A stretch of DNA of 64,000 nucleotides from Photobacterium sanctipauli (GCF_003026495.1 NZ_PYMA01000012.1:62001-126000), one strand, 5' to 3'; positions 28,521 to 37,326 are shown, counted from the first letter of the stretch. Made by a program: numbers and translations. Notes: generated by a model from the sequence alone, not told the origin.

Positions 28521-28910
28521 TTAACAACTGCCAGTGCAGCAACAGTTATTAGATTCAGCATTGGCTTCCTCTGCTTGTTCCTTTTCGCCTTGGCTTGTTT
28601 TTGGCTTATTACCAGCCGCCATCAGGGCAAGTTCGGTACGCGTAGGGTAGGTACCATAGCTGACTAGCTCGCCGTCACGAAGAATGATAGGTAGCGCGTC
28701 TGTTTTATGGGCTTCTAGTAAGGCCTTAACGGTGAGGTTGCCTGCGAAAGCGGCAGGTTCTTGAGCCAGGTTATGGCGGGTAACGGCATGGCCTTGGGAT
28801 TCAAGGAATTGCAGATCAGCAGAAAAGACCGATAATTTCTGATCTGGCTTAGGACCACAGACACCAGAAGAACAACACATTGCAGGGTCAAAAACTGTAA
28901 TATTAGACAT
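28521..28910 (-). CDS. arsD: Arsenite metallochaperone ArsD
   Basis: Thioredoxin-like chaperone (129 aa) that hands As(III) to ArsA. The CCSSGVCG motif near residues 12-18 matches the essential Cys12/Cys13/Cys18 set. A C-terminal cysteine cluster (NNCCCTGSC) corresponds to the vicinal pairs seen in plasmid ArsD. The frame is open 18 codons upstream, but ATG 28910 has AAGGAA in the right place. Confidence 0.95.
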   Translation of the reverse strand: MSNITVFDPAMCCSSGVCGPKPDQKLSVFSADLQFLESQGHAVTRHNLAQEPAAFAGNLTVKALLEAHKTDALPIILRDGELVSYGTYPTRTELALMAAGNKPKTSQGEKEQAEEANAESNNCCCTGSC

Positions 28911-29004
28911 GGTTCGGGTTCCTTCTTTTTTCACGGAGAGATTGTGCAAACAGAAGTGATGCACAATAGAAAAACCTAAGTGGTAGTCGTTGTTGGTAGC
29001 AGTT

Positions 29005-29028
29005 TTAGCCCCAGTGTCCTGGGGCTAA
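29005..29028. other. Strong intercistronic hairpin between acr3 and arsD
   Basis: Ten-bp perfect arms TTAGCCCCAG / CTGGGGCTAA with a 4-nt loop but no T run on the minus strand. It is not a standard terminator. It may protect the upstream acr3 message or lower read-through into arsDA. Confidence 0.6.
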
Positions 29029-29038
29029 TCAATGGTAA

Positions 29039-30070
29039 TTAGTAGGCGTGCGCCGTTGGGAATTTGTCGCGAGTACGGTTAGCGTAAGCAACCAGTGCCA
29101 ACATAACCGGTACTTCTACCAGTACCCCAACCACGGTTGCCAGTGCAGCACCTGAGTGAAGGCCGAATAGGCTGATGGCAACGGCAACGGCTAGCTCGAA
29201 GAAGTTAGACGCACCAATCATACCGCCCGGGGCTGCAACACGGTGTGGTTCTTTCCACTTGAACATCCAGTAATACGCGATAGCGAAGATCAAGAATGTC
29301 TGGATGATCAGCGGGATAGCAATAAGAACGATGTCCAGTGGGTTCGCCAGAATTTGAGGCGCCTGGAAACCGAATAGCAGAACAACTGTGCTGATAAGGC
29401 CAAGGATAGACAGTGGTTTCACCTTGTTGCCAAAGCGCTGTAGTGCATCTTCTGTACGCAATATCTTACGTGTCAACAAGCCAGCAATCAGTGGGATCAC
29501 GATGTATAGCACCACTGCAATAATCAAAGTACTCCAAGGCACTGTCACGTCAGTGACACCTAGCAAGAATGCGGCTAGCGGAGCAAAGGCGACAACCATG
29601 ATCAGGTCGTTAACTGCGACTTGAACCAAGGTGTAGTTAGCATCACCTTTGGTGAGTTGGCTCCATACAAATACCATTGCCGTACAGGGTGCGACACCAA
29701 GCAGAATCATACCGGCAATGTACTCGTTAGCCAGATCTGGGGTGATAAGACCCATAAGATCGCTAAAGAAGTATTTGATGAAGACCACGCCCAAAAATGC
29801 CATGGTAAAAGGCTTAATTAGCCAGTTAACCGTCAGCGTAACAATCAAACCTTTAGGACGGCGGTGGATGTTTTTAACCGCAGTAAAGTCAATCTGCATC
29901 ATCATTGGATAGATCATTAACCAGATCAGCACAGCAATGATGAAGTTGATATTGGCGTATTCTAATCCGCCCATAAAGGCGAAAAGATCAGGAAATGCGG
30001 TGCCACCAAGCAGACCAGCAACCATGGCTAAGCCAACCCAGACACTAAGGTAACGCTCAAATATGCCCAT
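29039..30070 (-). CDS. acr3: Arsenite efflux permease of the ACR3 family
   Basis: Ten-TM inner-membrane As(OH)3/H+ antiporter (343 aa). Diagnostic segments are [20 protein letters not shown], with the essential conserved cysteine in TM4, then [17 protein letters not shown], and [22 protein letters not shown] near the C-terminus with the conserved glutamate. It is the first gene after arsR; AAGG precedes the ATG. It is followed by arsD and arsA, so the pump may be energised by ATP as well as by the membrane potential. Confidence 0.96.
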   Translation of the reverse strand: MGIFERYLSVWVGLAMVAGLLGGTAFPDLFAFMGGLEYANINFIIAVLIWLMIYPMMMQIDFTAVKNIHRRPKGLIVTLTVNWLIKPFTMAFLGVVFIKYFFSDLMGLITPDLANEYIAGMILLGVAPCTAMVFVWSQLTKGDANYTLVQVAVNDLIMVVAFAPLAAFLLGVTDVTVPWSTLIIAVVLYIVIPLIAGLLTRKILRTEDALQRFGNKVKPLSILGLISTVVLLFGFQAPQILANPLDIVLIAIPLIIQTFLIFAIAYYWMFKWKEPHRVAAPGGMIGASNFFELAVAVAISLFGLHSGAALATVVGVLVEVPVMLALVAYANRTRDKFPTAHAY

Positions 30071-30093
30071 TATAAGTACCTTGTTAATCGGTT

Positions 30094-30109
30094 ATCGTCG
30101 AATAACGAT
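30094..30109. promoter_or_regulatory. Candidate ArsR operator upstream of acr3
   Basis: ATCGT-N6-ACGAT (spacer CGAATA), 24-39 nt before the acr3 start. The same arms and spacing occur upstream of arsR (30497-30512), which suggests a shared operator. It also implies that acr3-arsD-arsA has its own promoter downstream of the arsR terminator. Confidence 0.6.
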
Positions 30110-30127
30110 ATAAGTATCAATAAAAAA

Positions 30128-30153
30128 TGCCTGAGAGAAAATCCTATCAGGCA
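30128..30153 (-). terminator. Hairpin terminator between arsR and acr3
   Basis: Seven-bp arms TGCCTGA / TCAGGCA; on the minus strand a T-rich run follows. It separates arsR from acr3 and fits with a separate acr3 promoter. Confidence 0.75.
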
Positions 30154-30163
30154 CCCCATAAAT

Positions 30164-30475
30164 TTAGTCGAGATAGCCCAGTAAATCTTTCATGCGCTGT
30201 AAGGCTTCTGGCTTGAGGCTAAAGCACGTACGAGGATGCTGTACTTCTGCATGAACCAAACCTGCTTGCTTGAGTACACGCAGGTGCTCAGAAATGGTGG
30301 ATTGTGCAAGATCCAGCTGATCCACAAGATCTGAACCAAGACACTTATTGCTAGCAAGAATTTTTAGCAATCGTACACGGGCTGGATGGCTAATGGCTTT
30401 CGCAAAAGCAGCTAGCTCTACCTCAGTGGCTTCATCCAGTTCAATAGGGTCAAGGTTGGTCAAACAATCAGCCAT
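30164..30475 (-). CDS. arsR: ArsR/SmtB-family metalloregulator (arsenic operon repressor)
   Basis: Winged-helix repressor (103 aa). AISHPARVRLLKILASNKCL is the usual helix 1-2 region, and LDLAQSTISEHLRVLKQAGL is the DNA-recognition helix. The classical CVC arsenic site of plasmid ArsR is absent: only Cys4, Cys45 and Cys84 are present, so As(III) must bind in another geometry if this is the arsenic sensor. ATG 30475 is chosen; an ATG three codons upstream is possible. A candidate operator lies 22-37 nt upstream. Confidence 0.92.
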   Translation of the reverse strand: MADCLTNLDPIELDEATEVELAAFAKAISHPARVRLLKILASNKCLGSDLVDQLDLAQSTISEHLRVLKQAGLVHAEVQHPRTCFSLKPEALQRMKDLLGYLD

Positions 30476-30496
30476 AAGATTCAATTCACTGTATTC

Positions 30497-30512
30497 ATCG
30501 TTAAATTACGAT
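30497..30512. promoter_or_regulatory. Candidate ArsR operator upstream of arsR
   Basis: ATCGT-N6-ACGAT (spacer TAAATT), 22-37 nt before the arsR start. It matches the site upstream of acr3 in arms, spacing and distance to the start codon. Confidence 0.6.
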
Positions 30513-30651
30513 TAATGGTAAGACGGTGCTTTCGACTTTGCAACTACTTTTCTCGAAATATCGAAAATTCATCGGGCAGGAGGGTTAGAGATATTTAGTG
30601 CTTTGTTCCATTACCTCCGATTTTCATCAAAGTTTCACACTCTCTGCTTGA

Positions 30652-30716
30652 AATTACGTTGTTATGTTATAACATACGCGCGCTTAGAGGGAGAGCTGTT
30701 ATGTTATAACGTAATT
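30652..30716. promoter_or_regulatory. Paired palindromic operator upstream of the TonB receptor/CobN-like operon
   Basis: A perfect 14-bp palindrome TATGTTATAACATA (30663-30676) and a near copy TATGTTATAACGTA (30700-30713), centres 37 bp apart. They are flanked by an outer inverted repeat, AATTACGTT at 30652 and AACGTAATT at 30708. The array ends about 35 nt before the receptor start codon, so it overlaps the likely promoter. The sites do not match the Fur consensus. The regulator is unknown. Confidence 0.65.
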
Positions 30717-30750
30717 GCTGCATGAAATTTGCTAAATGTGTCATGGAATA

Positions 30751-32673
30751 ATGAATAATTTGCGCTACGTACCGATTGGTACATTTTTATTATGTGTGGG
30801 GAGCGTATCCGCTTCTGAAGTAACAGATGAAGTCATGGTGGTTACCGCCACTTCTTATCAAACAAAAGCATCAACAGCACCAGCCAGTGTTTCAGTTGTC
30901 ACGCAAGAAGACTTGGCATTGATGCCGTATAACAATCTTGCTGATGCGCTTACAACGACACCGGGTGTACATATTGCTGATCTGGGTCAGGGGCGAAAAG
31001 GCATTGAAATCAGGGGGATGGATGTTTCCCAAAGCTTGATACTGATCGATGGCCGTCGGGTAAGCCGAGCATCGGATTTGCTTGGGCATTCAAATATTGA
31101 ACTGCAAAACATTCCAGTATCCGATATCGAGCGTATTGAAGTTATCAAAGGGCCGATGTCGGCACTGTACGGCTCTGATGCTTTGGGCGGTGTGGTTAAT
31201 GTGATTACAAAACCAACCACCAATGAATGGCAGGGCAGTGTTCGCGGTGGGGGCTCGACCGTGATTGATGAGTCGGGTAATACAGCGAACATTGAAGTGA
31301 ACACTTCTGGCGCCATCATTGAAGACAAGCTTTACCTGAAAGTGAGCGCAGGCCACGCCTACCAAGGGCTAATCAAAAGCCGGAACCACGAGCACGAAAC
31401 CGATATTGCCGGCAACCGCAATACGTTTGTCGATGCTGAATTAAAGAGCATTCTAACCGAAAAACAAGAACTTGATCTTTTTGTACGCGTTGGCGAAAAC
31501 GAAACATGGTATGACTATATCCCTACCAGTGGTGACGGCGAAGGCTTAAAAACACGCAGCACCAATGTGTTTGATACATTGGATTACGGGGTGACGCATT
31601 CGGGTTATTGGGACTTTGCTGATACACAACTTCGAATCTATGGTTCACGCGTTTCTCAAACCAATGAGAAGAATGTTGGTACTCCAAACACCGCCAATGA
31701 TGTCGATGAAGATGTAATTGATGGTTATGCCCAGTTTTATGCGCATGACGCCCACCATGTCACTGTTGGCGGGCAATGTAGCGAACAGCGCTTGAAGAGT
31801 GCAGATCTAACTTCTGGCAAAGACTCCGCCGATCAAGCAGCCTTGTTCCTTCAAGACGATATTTCGTTAAACCAACAACTTTCGTTGTTGCTCGGTGTTC
31901 GCTACGACGATCATTCTGATTTTGGTAGCCATGTATCACCACGCGCTTACTTGGTTTATGCGCCAAGCGATAACTGGACGCTAAAAGGTGGCTATGGCGA
32001 AGGCTTTAAAGCCCCAACGATTAAACAGCTTTCACCTGAATACCTAAGCGTCGGCACGGGGCGACCTTTCGATATTCGTGGTAACGAAGATTTAGAGCCA
32101 GAAGTTAACAAGTCGTATGAAGTTTCAGCTGAGTACCGCAGTAGCCAGTGGGGAAGTACATTAACCCTGTTCCAAAACGATGTTGAAAATTTGATTGATG
32201 TCTCTTGTGTTGAAGGGTGCTCCGGCAGACCGCAACCGGGTAAGACTATCTATGAGTACTTCAATATCAACCAAGCCGAGATCAAAGGGTTGGAGTGGGC
32301 TGGCCATGTGGCATTGTCACCGGCATTTGATGTCAATATGAACCTGACGTTGTTGGATGCGACAGACAAAGATACTGGAAAAACCATCGATAGTAAGCCG
32401 GAGTCTCAGGCATACCTAGCGTTGAACTGGCATGCGACTGATCAACTGATTACCCAGGTAAGCATGCGTTATACGGGTGAGCAAACCTATGAAGATAACG
32501 ATCTCCCGTCTTACCAGGTGTTTGACTTAGCGGCTAACTATAAGCTATCAGATATCGATTTCTCGATGGGGGTATCTAACGTGTTTGATACTTACCTAGC
32601 CGATAAATCTGAGCATTTCACCTATGCGATTCAACCGCGACAGGTGTACTTGAACGGTACGCTTAGGTTCTGA
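30751..32673 (+). CDS. TonB-dependent outer-membrane receptor (CirA/BtuB/HmuR-like)
   Basis: Outer-membrane beta-barrel receptor (640 aa) with a signal peptide ending near SVSA. A TonB-box-like DEVMVVTA precedes the plug domain (SVVTQEDLALMPYNNLADAL, IEVIKGPMSALYGSDALGGVVN). The barrel carries GEGFKAPTIKQLSPEYL and GNEDLEPEVNKSYE. These resemble the FRAP and NPNL segments of haem and catecholate receptors. ATG 30751 is preferred to ATG 30736 because it leaves a normal signal peptide. The downstream CobN-like chelatase starts 2 nt after the stop, which suggests a metallo-tetrapyrrole ligand (haem, or possibly a corrinoid). The ligand is not proven. Confidence 0.9.
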   Translation: MNNLRYVPIGTFLLCVGSVSASEVTDEVMVVTATSYQTKASTAPASVSVVTQEDLALMPYNNLADALTTTPGVHIADLGQGRKGIEIRGMDVSQSLILIDGRRVSRASDLLGHSNIELQNIPVSDIERIEVIKGPMSALYGSDALGGVVNVITKPTTNEWQGSVRGGGSTVIDESGNTANIEVNTSGAIIEDKLYLKVSAGHAYQGLIKSRNHEHETDIAGNRNTFVDAELKSILTEKQELDLFVRVGENETWYDYIPTSGDGEGLKTRSTNVFDTLDYGVTHSGYWDFADTQLRIYGSRVSQTNEKNVGTPNTANDVDEDVIDGYAQFYAHDAHHVTVGGQCSEQRLKSADLTSGKDSADQAALFLQDDISLNQQLSLLLGVRYDDHSDFGSHVSPRAYLVYAPSDNWTLKGGYGEGFKAPTIKQLSPEYLSVGTGRPFDIRGNEDLEPEVNKSYEVSAEYRSSQWGSTLTLFQNDVENLIDVSCVEGCSGRPQPGKTIYEYFNINQAEIKGLEWAGHVALSPAFDVNMNLTLLDATDKDTGKTIDSKPESQAYLALNWHATDQLITQVSMRYTGEQTYEDNDLPSYQVFDLAANYKLSDIDFSMGVSNVFDTYLADKSEHFTYAIQPRQVYLNGTLRF

Positions 32674-32675
32674 TC

Positions 32676-35600
32676 ATGCATGATTCTCTAATTAAAGCAG
32701 CTAAATTATTTAGCTGCTTTTTGTCACTTTTTACCTTTAGTGTGTCGGCGACCACGGTTGCCATCGTGCACACTGATTTTGTTCCGTCCAGTAAAATTGA
32801 GCGCTTAACTCAGTATGGTCAGTCGCAACAAGTCAATGTGGTGAGTATTACGCCAGCCACCTTTAACTTGAAGCAGCTGGCTGACGTCGACTTTGTTATT
32901 GCCGATACCCCAAGAATGCCAGATAGGCAACGGTTAACGGAGATCATGGCTTCGCTACCACAACACATAGATTGGGTCATGCTGGGGGGAGGACCACCAA
33001 GCGCATCAAGCCGTGTTGAGCCACCGTTTAACCGCCTATTGATGAGCTATTACCTAAACGGTACGTCGCGCAACTTTACCAACTTGTTCGCAGCCATTGA
33101 TGCGCGCCAACAAGGTGAAAGTTGGCAAGGGCTTCCCAAGGCTGAGCGAATTCCGTCTTATGGTATCTATCATGATGAAAGTGTTGTTCCAAGCCTGAGC
33201 CAATACCTTAACCAAAAAGGCAATGATGCGACTTTACCGATCATTGCTTTTGCGATAAGCCGAAACCAAATCATTAACCAAGAATTCGAGCCGCTGGAGC
33301 AGCTGATTGAGGCAAGTAAAAAAGCAAGCCTAACCCCGGTTCTGTATTACTTGGATGATGAACACGGGCTTGATTGGCCCTGGGAACAGTACAAGCCTGC
33401 AGTGGTTGTTAACCTGACTCACCTACAGCAAGGAGATAAGCGCCAAGCAGAAATGAAGCGCTTGAATGTGCCGGTTATACAAACCCTGCATTATCGCGAT
33501 GGCGATATGGATGACTGGCGAAAGAGCGATGTGGGTATTGATCAGCGAAGTGCTTCGGTGATGCTCTCAACCACAGAAACATGGGGGCTTACCGACCCAT
33601 TGGTTATTTCAGCCGATAAAGACGGTGATAAAGCGTATATACCCGAGCAGCTTGAATTACTGTTTGGTCGTGCTCATGCCTATCATCGCCTTCAAAGCAA
33701 GGGGAATAATGATAAGGCGCTGGCAGTCATGTTTTGGAATGCCCCTCCCGGCGCAGAAAATATCTCTGCATCCAACCTGAATGTGCCTCTCAGTATTAAA
33801 AGTATTGCTGATGGCCTGAAGGCGGAAGGCTTCAACATACCAGACATTGACGAACAGCAGATGATTGCTGACGCGAAGCAGCTTTTGTCCGGTTACTATA
33901 ATCCGAGCAAGATCGATACCCTTTATGAAGATCAGTATGCTGCTGCATTGCCGTTACGTAGCTATCTAAATTGGTATTGGCGACTGCCCCTTGATACACA
34001 GCGGTTTGTGAATCAGTGGTGGGGACACCCGATGAAGTTCGAAGGGCTATCGCAGGTCAATGGCGAGCCGTCATTTGTCTTTCCTATCCTAAAGCGTGGC
34101 AACTTATGGCTATTGCCGCAGCCTCCGCGTTCGGGAGCGGTTGGGCATGCTATTCACTCGGTTAATGAGCCACCCAACCACCTCTATTTAGCGGTGTATT
34201 TGTGGTTACAGCTACAACATCAAAATAATCACTTGGATGCTTTAGTGCACCTTGGCACCCATGGTTCCCAAGAGTGGACGCCGGGTAAAGCGAGAGGCTT
34301 GTCTCATCACGACATCCCGTATATGACACTGGGTGATCTACCGGTATTTTATCCCTATATACAAGACAATGTTGCTGAAGCTATTCAAGCTAAACGACGT
34401 GGGCGGGCAACCATTATCAGCCATCAAACACCCACTTTCGGGCCTGCTGGACTGTATGGCGAGTATGTTGCGTTAAACAGCCTACTGGGCGATTACCAAA
34501 ATGCTTTACCTGGCTCGGTGAAAGACGAGCTGAAAGCGGCATTGACCAGCAAGATGGTTGAACTCAATGTGCTCACTGACATAGGGATAGCGAGTGAGGC
34601 GCTTGAACAAGATTTCGAACAGGTGCTAGCCACACTTGAGGAGCATATTGATCGCCTGGCTTCCTCGGCAGTTCCACTTGGTTTGCATGTCTTTGGCCAG
34701 CGTAAATCAGAGCAAGAGTTGCTTTATACCGTGCTGCAACAGCAAGGTGATGAACTCATTAGCCAGTTTGAACCTGATCCCCAAGTGTTTTGGAAGCGCT
34801 TTGACGGTAGTCTGGAAGCGCTTGATCAAACCAAGCCGGTTAAGTGGCTGACTTCTGTGCTTGAGGGGAGCCAAACTGACGATCCTGCTTTGCAACCTTT
34901 CGCTGAGTCGGCGGCAGCGGCTTTTGCCTCATTGGCAAATAATGGCGAGCTTGAAAGTTTGGTGAACGGCCTATCCGGCGGTTTCATTCAGGCCGGGGCT
35001 GGTGGTGATCCGTTAAGAAACCCGTCAACGACCAGCGGAACGAACTTGTTCGGTTTTGATCCTGCTAAAGTGCCAAGCCCTGCGGCCTATCAGGCAGCCA
35101 AACAAGAGCTGCAGAACTTGCTTGATGCACATATGGCAGAAAATGGCGAGTATCCACAGAAGGTTGCCTTTTCTTTATGGGCGGGTGAAACACAACGTCA
35201 CTTCGGTATGCTCGAAGCCCAAGTTCTCCATGCGCTAGGTTTGGAGCCGGTTTGGGACAGGGGGGGTAATTTAGTTGATCTGAAAATCATACCTGCTGAG
35301 GAGCTTAACCGCCCGCGCATTGATGTGGTGATTCAGGCAACCTCCGTTTATCGGGATCAGTTTGATGGCTTCATGCTCAAGCTGAGTGCGGCCATTGAGG
35401 CTATTTCACGACTTGAAGACGGCAATACCGTTGCACAAAACAGTGAGCGTTTAAGTGAGACGTTACGAGAGTTGGGTTATGAGTCAGACAAAGCATCGAA
35501 GCTCTCTGCATTGCGCATTTTTAGTAACGAGCCGGGCGACTATGGCAGCGGCGTTAATGATCTTGCGATTCAATCCCAAGATTGGGAGAGCGATGATGCC

Positions 35601-36479
35601 TTGGGCAAGCAGTTTACCAACCGACTTCAATATGCCTACGGCAGCGAAGTGTGGGGCGAGAAACTAGGGGATGTAAATCTGTTCGAGTCCCAACTTGAAT
35701 CTGTGGATGCTGCCGTTATGACGAGAACTAGCCGTTTGCATGGTTTGCTGTCAACGGATCATCCATTTGAGTACCTGGGCGGATTGGCAGCGGCGGTAAG
35801 GAATGCGTCAGGCAGCAGTCCTTCGCTTTATGTGAATGATCTGCGCCAATCCGAAGGGCGAACAGTGTCTGCTGACAGTTTTATTGCCGAGGAACTCAAC
35901 GCTCATTATATGAATCCGGTTTGGATCAAGGCCATGCAAAATGAGGGGTATGCCGGTGCACTGAATATGTTGGACATTACCAACAACTTATTTGGTTGGC
36001 AGGCAACAGCCCCTGAGACGGTCAATGATCACCAGTGGGAAGCCCTCAGCGAAGTGTATATCGATGATAAGCATGACTTGGGGATCAACGAATGGTTTGA
36101 GCAGCATCAGCCAGCAGCTCAAATGCAGATCATTGAGCGTATGTTAGAAGCGGCCCGAAAGGGCTATTGGGACGCTGACGAAGAACGCTTGCGTACATTG
36201 ATCGAGCGACACCAAGCACTTGAACCTATGGTTGAGTATCACCAAGCCCATGAGGTTACCCAGCAGTATATCGAGCAGACTGCGATGGGGTTTGGTCTTA
36301 GCGGTGCTGAAGGGCAAGCTCCAACGGAGCCTGTGTTCTCTGGTCAAGTCATGCAAGAAATTCCAGCCTTTGAAGCACCGACATTCAATGACCGTCAAAT
36401 GATGATGCTCATCCTCTTCGTCTTACTTTGCATCGCTGCAGGGGCAGCAAAGCAGCATTTTATTTATCGAGAAAACTAG
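32676..36479 (+). CDS. Membrane-anchored CobN/HmuS-like chelatase
   Basis: Large class I chelatase-type protein (1267 aa) related to CobN of cobaltochelatase. Unlike cytoplasmic CobN it starts with a signal peptide (LFSCFLSLFTFSVSA) and ends with one TM helix (MMMLILFVLLCIAAGAA) plus a short basic tail, so the body should sit in the periplasm. CobN-type core: HLGTHGSQEWTPGKARGLSH (His529), GPAGLYGEYVALNSLLGDY and GSGVNDLAIQSQDWES. There are no CobS/CobT or cobalamin genes nearby. Gene order (receptor, chelatase, ExbB-like, DUF2149) matches hmuR-S-U-V of Bacteroidetes, where HmuS removes iron from haem. By analogy it may demetallate haem; insertion into a corrin is less likely. Confidence 0.88.
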   Translation: MHDSLIKAAKLFSCFLSLFTFSVSATTVAIVHTDFVPSSKIERLTQYGQSQQVNVVSITPATFNLKQLADVDFVIADTPRMPDRQRLTEIMASLPQHIDWVMLGGGPPSASSRVEPPFNRLLMSYYLNGTSRNFTNLFAAIDARQQGESWQGLPKAERIPSYGIYHDESVVPSLSQYLNQKGNDATLPIIAFAISRNQIINQEFEPLEQLIEASKKASLTPVLYYLDDEHGLDWPWEQYKPAVVVNLTHLQQGDKRQAEMKRLNVPVIQTLHYRDGDMDDWRKSDVGIDQRSASVMLSTTETWGLTDPLVISADKDGDKAYIPEQLELLFGRAHAYHRLQSKGNNDKALAVMFWNAPPGAENISASNLNVPLSIKSIADGLKAEGFNIPDIDEQQMIADAKQLLSGYYNPSKIDTLYEDQYAAALPLRSYLNWYWRLPLDTQRFVNQWWGHPMKFEGLSQVNGEPSFVFPILKRGNLWLLPQPPRSGAVGHAIHSVNEPPNHLYLAVYLWLQLQHQNNHLDALVHLGTHGSQEWTPGKARGLSHHDIPYMTLGDLPVFYPYIQDNVAEAIQAKRRGRATIISHQTPTFGPAGLYGEYVALNSLLGDYQNALPGSVKDELKAALTSKMVELNVLTDIGIASEALEQDFEQVLATLEEHIDRLASSAVPLGLHVFGQRKSEQELLYTVLQQQGDELISQFEPDPQVFWKRFDGSLEALDQTKPVKWLTSVLEGSQTDDPALQPFAESAAAAFASLANNGELESLVNGLSGGFIQAGAGGDPLRNPSTTSGTNLFGFDPAKVPSPAAYQAAKQELQNLLDAHMAENGEYPQKVAFSLWAGETQRHFGMLEAQVLHALGLEPVWDRGGNLVDLKIIPAEELNRPRIDVVIQATSVYRDQFDGFMLKLSAAIEAISRLEDGNTVAQNSERLSETLRELGYESDKASKLSALRIFSNEPGDYGSGVNDLAIQSQDWESDDALGKQFTNRLQYAYGSEVWGEKLGDVNLFESQLESVDAAVMTRTSRLHGLLSTDHPFEYLGGLAAAVRNASGSSPSLYVNDLRQSEGRTVSADSFIAEELNAHYMNPVWIKAMQNEGYAGALNMLDITNNLFGWQATAPETVNDHQWEALSEVYIDDKHDLGINEWFEQHQPAAQMQIIERMLEAARKGYWDADEERLRTLIERHQALEPMVEYHQAHEVTQQYIEQTAMGFGLSGAEGQAPTEPVFSGQVMQEIPAFEAPTFNDRQMMMLILFVLLCIAAGAAKQHFIYREN

Positions 36480-36480
36480 A

Positions 36481-36957
36481 ATGAATCAGTTAGAAACAAT
36501 CATTTATCAATTTGCCAATTTATTTATGCAGCCTGTGATGGTGTTGGTCATTATTGCTGTTGTGTACTCGTTGTATGCACTGGGCCGCTTTGGCATGGAA
36601 TATATCCAGCGTCAGCGTAAAGGGTATGTGTCTGTGTTGCATCGTTATGCCAAAGAAAAAAATGTTTATCAAAGTGATCAGCTTGAACTGTGGATTATTA
36701 AACAATTAGAGCCATTGCGACTGATCAGTCGCTCGGGTCCAATGTTGGGGCTGGTAACCACCATGATAGCTATCGGCCCGGCATTGGTTGCAATGGGTGA
36801 GGGGGAGATCGACAAAGTCGCACAAGAGATGATTGTGGCTTTTTCAGCGTCTATCTTGTCCTTAATAGCAGCGAGCATTACGTTTAGCATTATGACGGTA
36901 CGCCGTCGTTGGATGTTGGAAGACATGTGCATGATTGAAGAAAAGGAGCAGGCTTAA
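36481..36957 (+). CDS. MotA/TolQ/ExbB-like proton channel subunit (HmuU-like)
   Basis: Inner-membrane protein (158 aa) with three TM segments (about residues 15-33, 95-112 and 122-145). RLISRSGPMLGLVTTMIAIGPAL is the ExbB/TolQ core and VAFSASILSLIAASITFSIM its third helix. It starts 2 nt after the CobN-like gene. It probably pairs with the next gene product as a dedicated energiser, coupling proton flow to the receptor or to the membrane-anchored chelatase. The partner is an inference from gene order. Confidence 0.9.
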   Translation: MNQLETIIYQFANLFMQPVMVLVIIAVVYSLYALGRFGMEYIQRQRKGYVSVLHRYAKEKNVYQSDQLELWIIKQLEPLRLISRSGPMLGLVTTMIAIGPALVAMGEGEIDKVAQEMIVAFSASILSLIAASITFSIMTVRRRWMLEDMCMIEEKEQA

Positions 36958-37271
36958 TGCGTTTTCTTGAATCAGATGAACAGGATGATCCAATTCTATC
37001 CGTTGTGAATATGGTGGATCTATTTGCTGTGGTCATGGCGTTCTTGATGATACTGAATGTGACGGGCAGCCAGCTCCCTGAAAACTCTGTGTTAATCGAA
37101 AACCCGGGTGAAGAAAACATGCGTATCACCATTAAAGATGGTGAAAACATGACCCGCTATGAAACGTCAAATGAGATAGGGGAAGGAACAGGCCGGATCG
37201 CCGGGCAAACCTACATGCTTGATGATGGACGTCTTATCTACGTGCCTGCCGAAACGACAAATAGCAATTAA
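36957..37271 (+). CDS. DUF2149 single-TM protein (HmuV-like, ExbD-like position)
   Basis: Small membrane protein (104 aa). The N-terminal DDPILSVVNMVDLFAVVMAF is the DUF2149 pattern, with one TM helix bearing an aspartate, as in ExbD/TolR. A hydrophilic periplasmic tail follows. It overlaps the preceding stop by one base (TAATG), so the two are coupled. It likely forms the second half of the ExbBD-like energiser. A strong terminator follows. Confidence 0.88.
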   Translation: MRFLESDEQDDPILSVVNMVDLFAVVMAFLMILNVTGSQLPENSVLIENPGEENMRITIKDGENMTRYETSNEIGEGTGRIAGQTYMLDDGRLIYVPAETTNSN

Positions 37272-37286
37272 GTCGATGTAATGATG

Positions 37287-37324
37287 AGCCGTTTAGTCTT
37301 GATCTCAAGCTAAACGGCTTGTTT
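37287..37324 (+). terminator. Rho-independent terminator of the receptor/chelatase operon
   Basis: A long stem, arms AGCCGTTTAG / CTAAACGGCT plus an inner CTTGA / TCAAG, followed by TTGTTTAT. It lies 16 nt after the DUF2149 stop. Confidence 0.9.
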
Positions 37325-37326
37325 AT

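Noticed and set aside
29005..29028. Terminator between acr3 and arsD
   Set aside because: The stem is strong but no T run follows on the coding strand, and arsD/arsA lack another clear promoter; kept as an intercistronic hairpin.
30663..30713. Zur box
   Set aside because: The TGTTATAACA core shares bases with the gammaproteobacterial Zur consensus, but the two half-sites are closer together here, and no zinc genes are present.
32676..36479. Cobaltochelatase CobN for vitamin B12 synthesis
   Set aside because: The signal peptide and C-terminal anchor, the TonB receptor partner and the absence of cobS, cobT or other cob genes argue against a cytoplasmic biosynthetic role.
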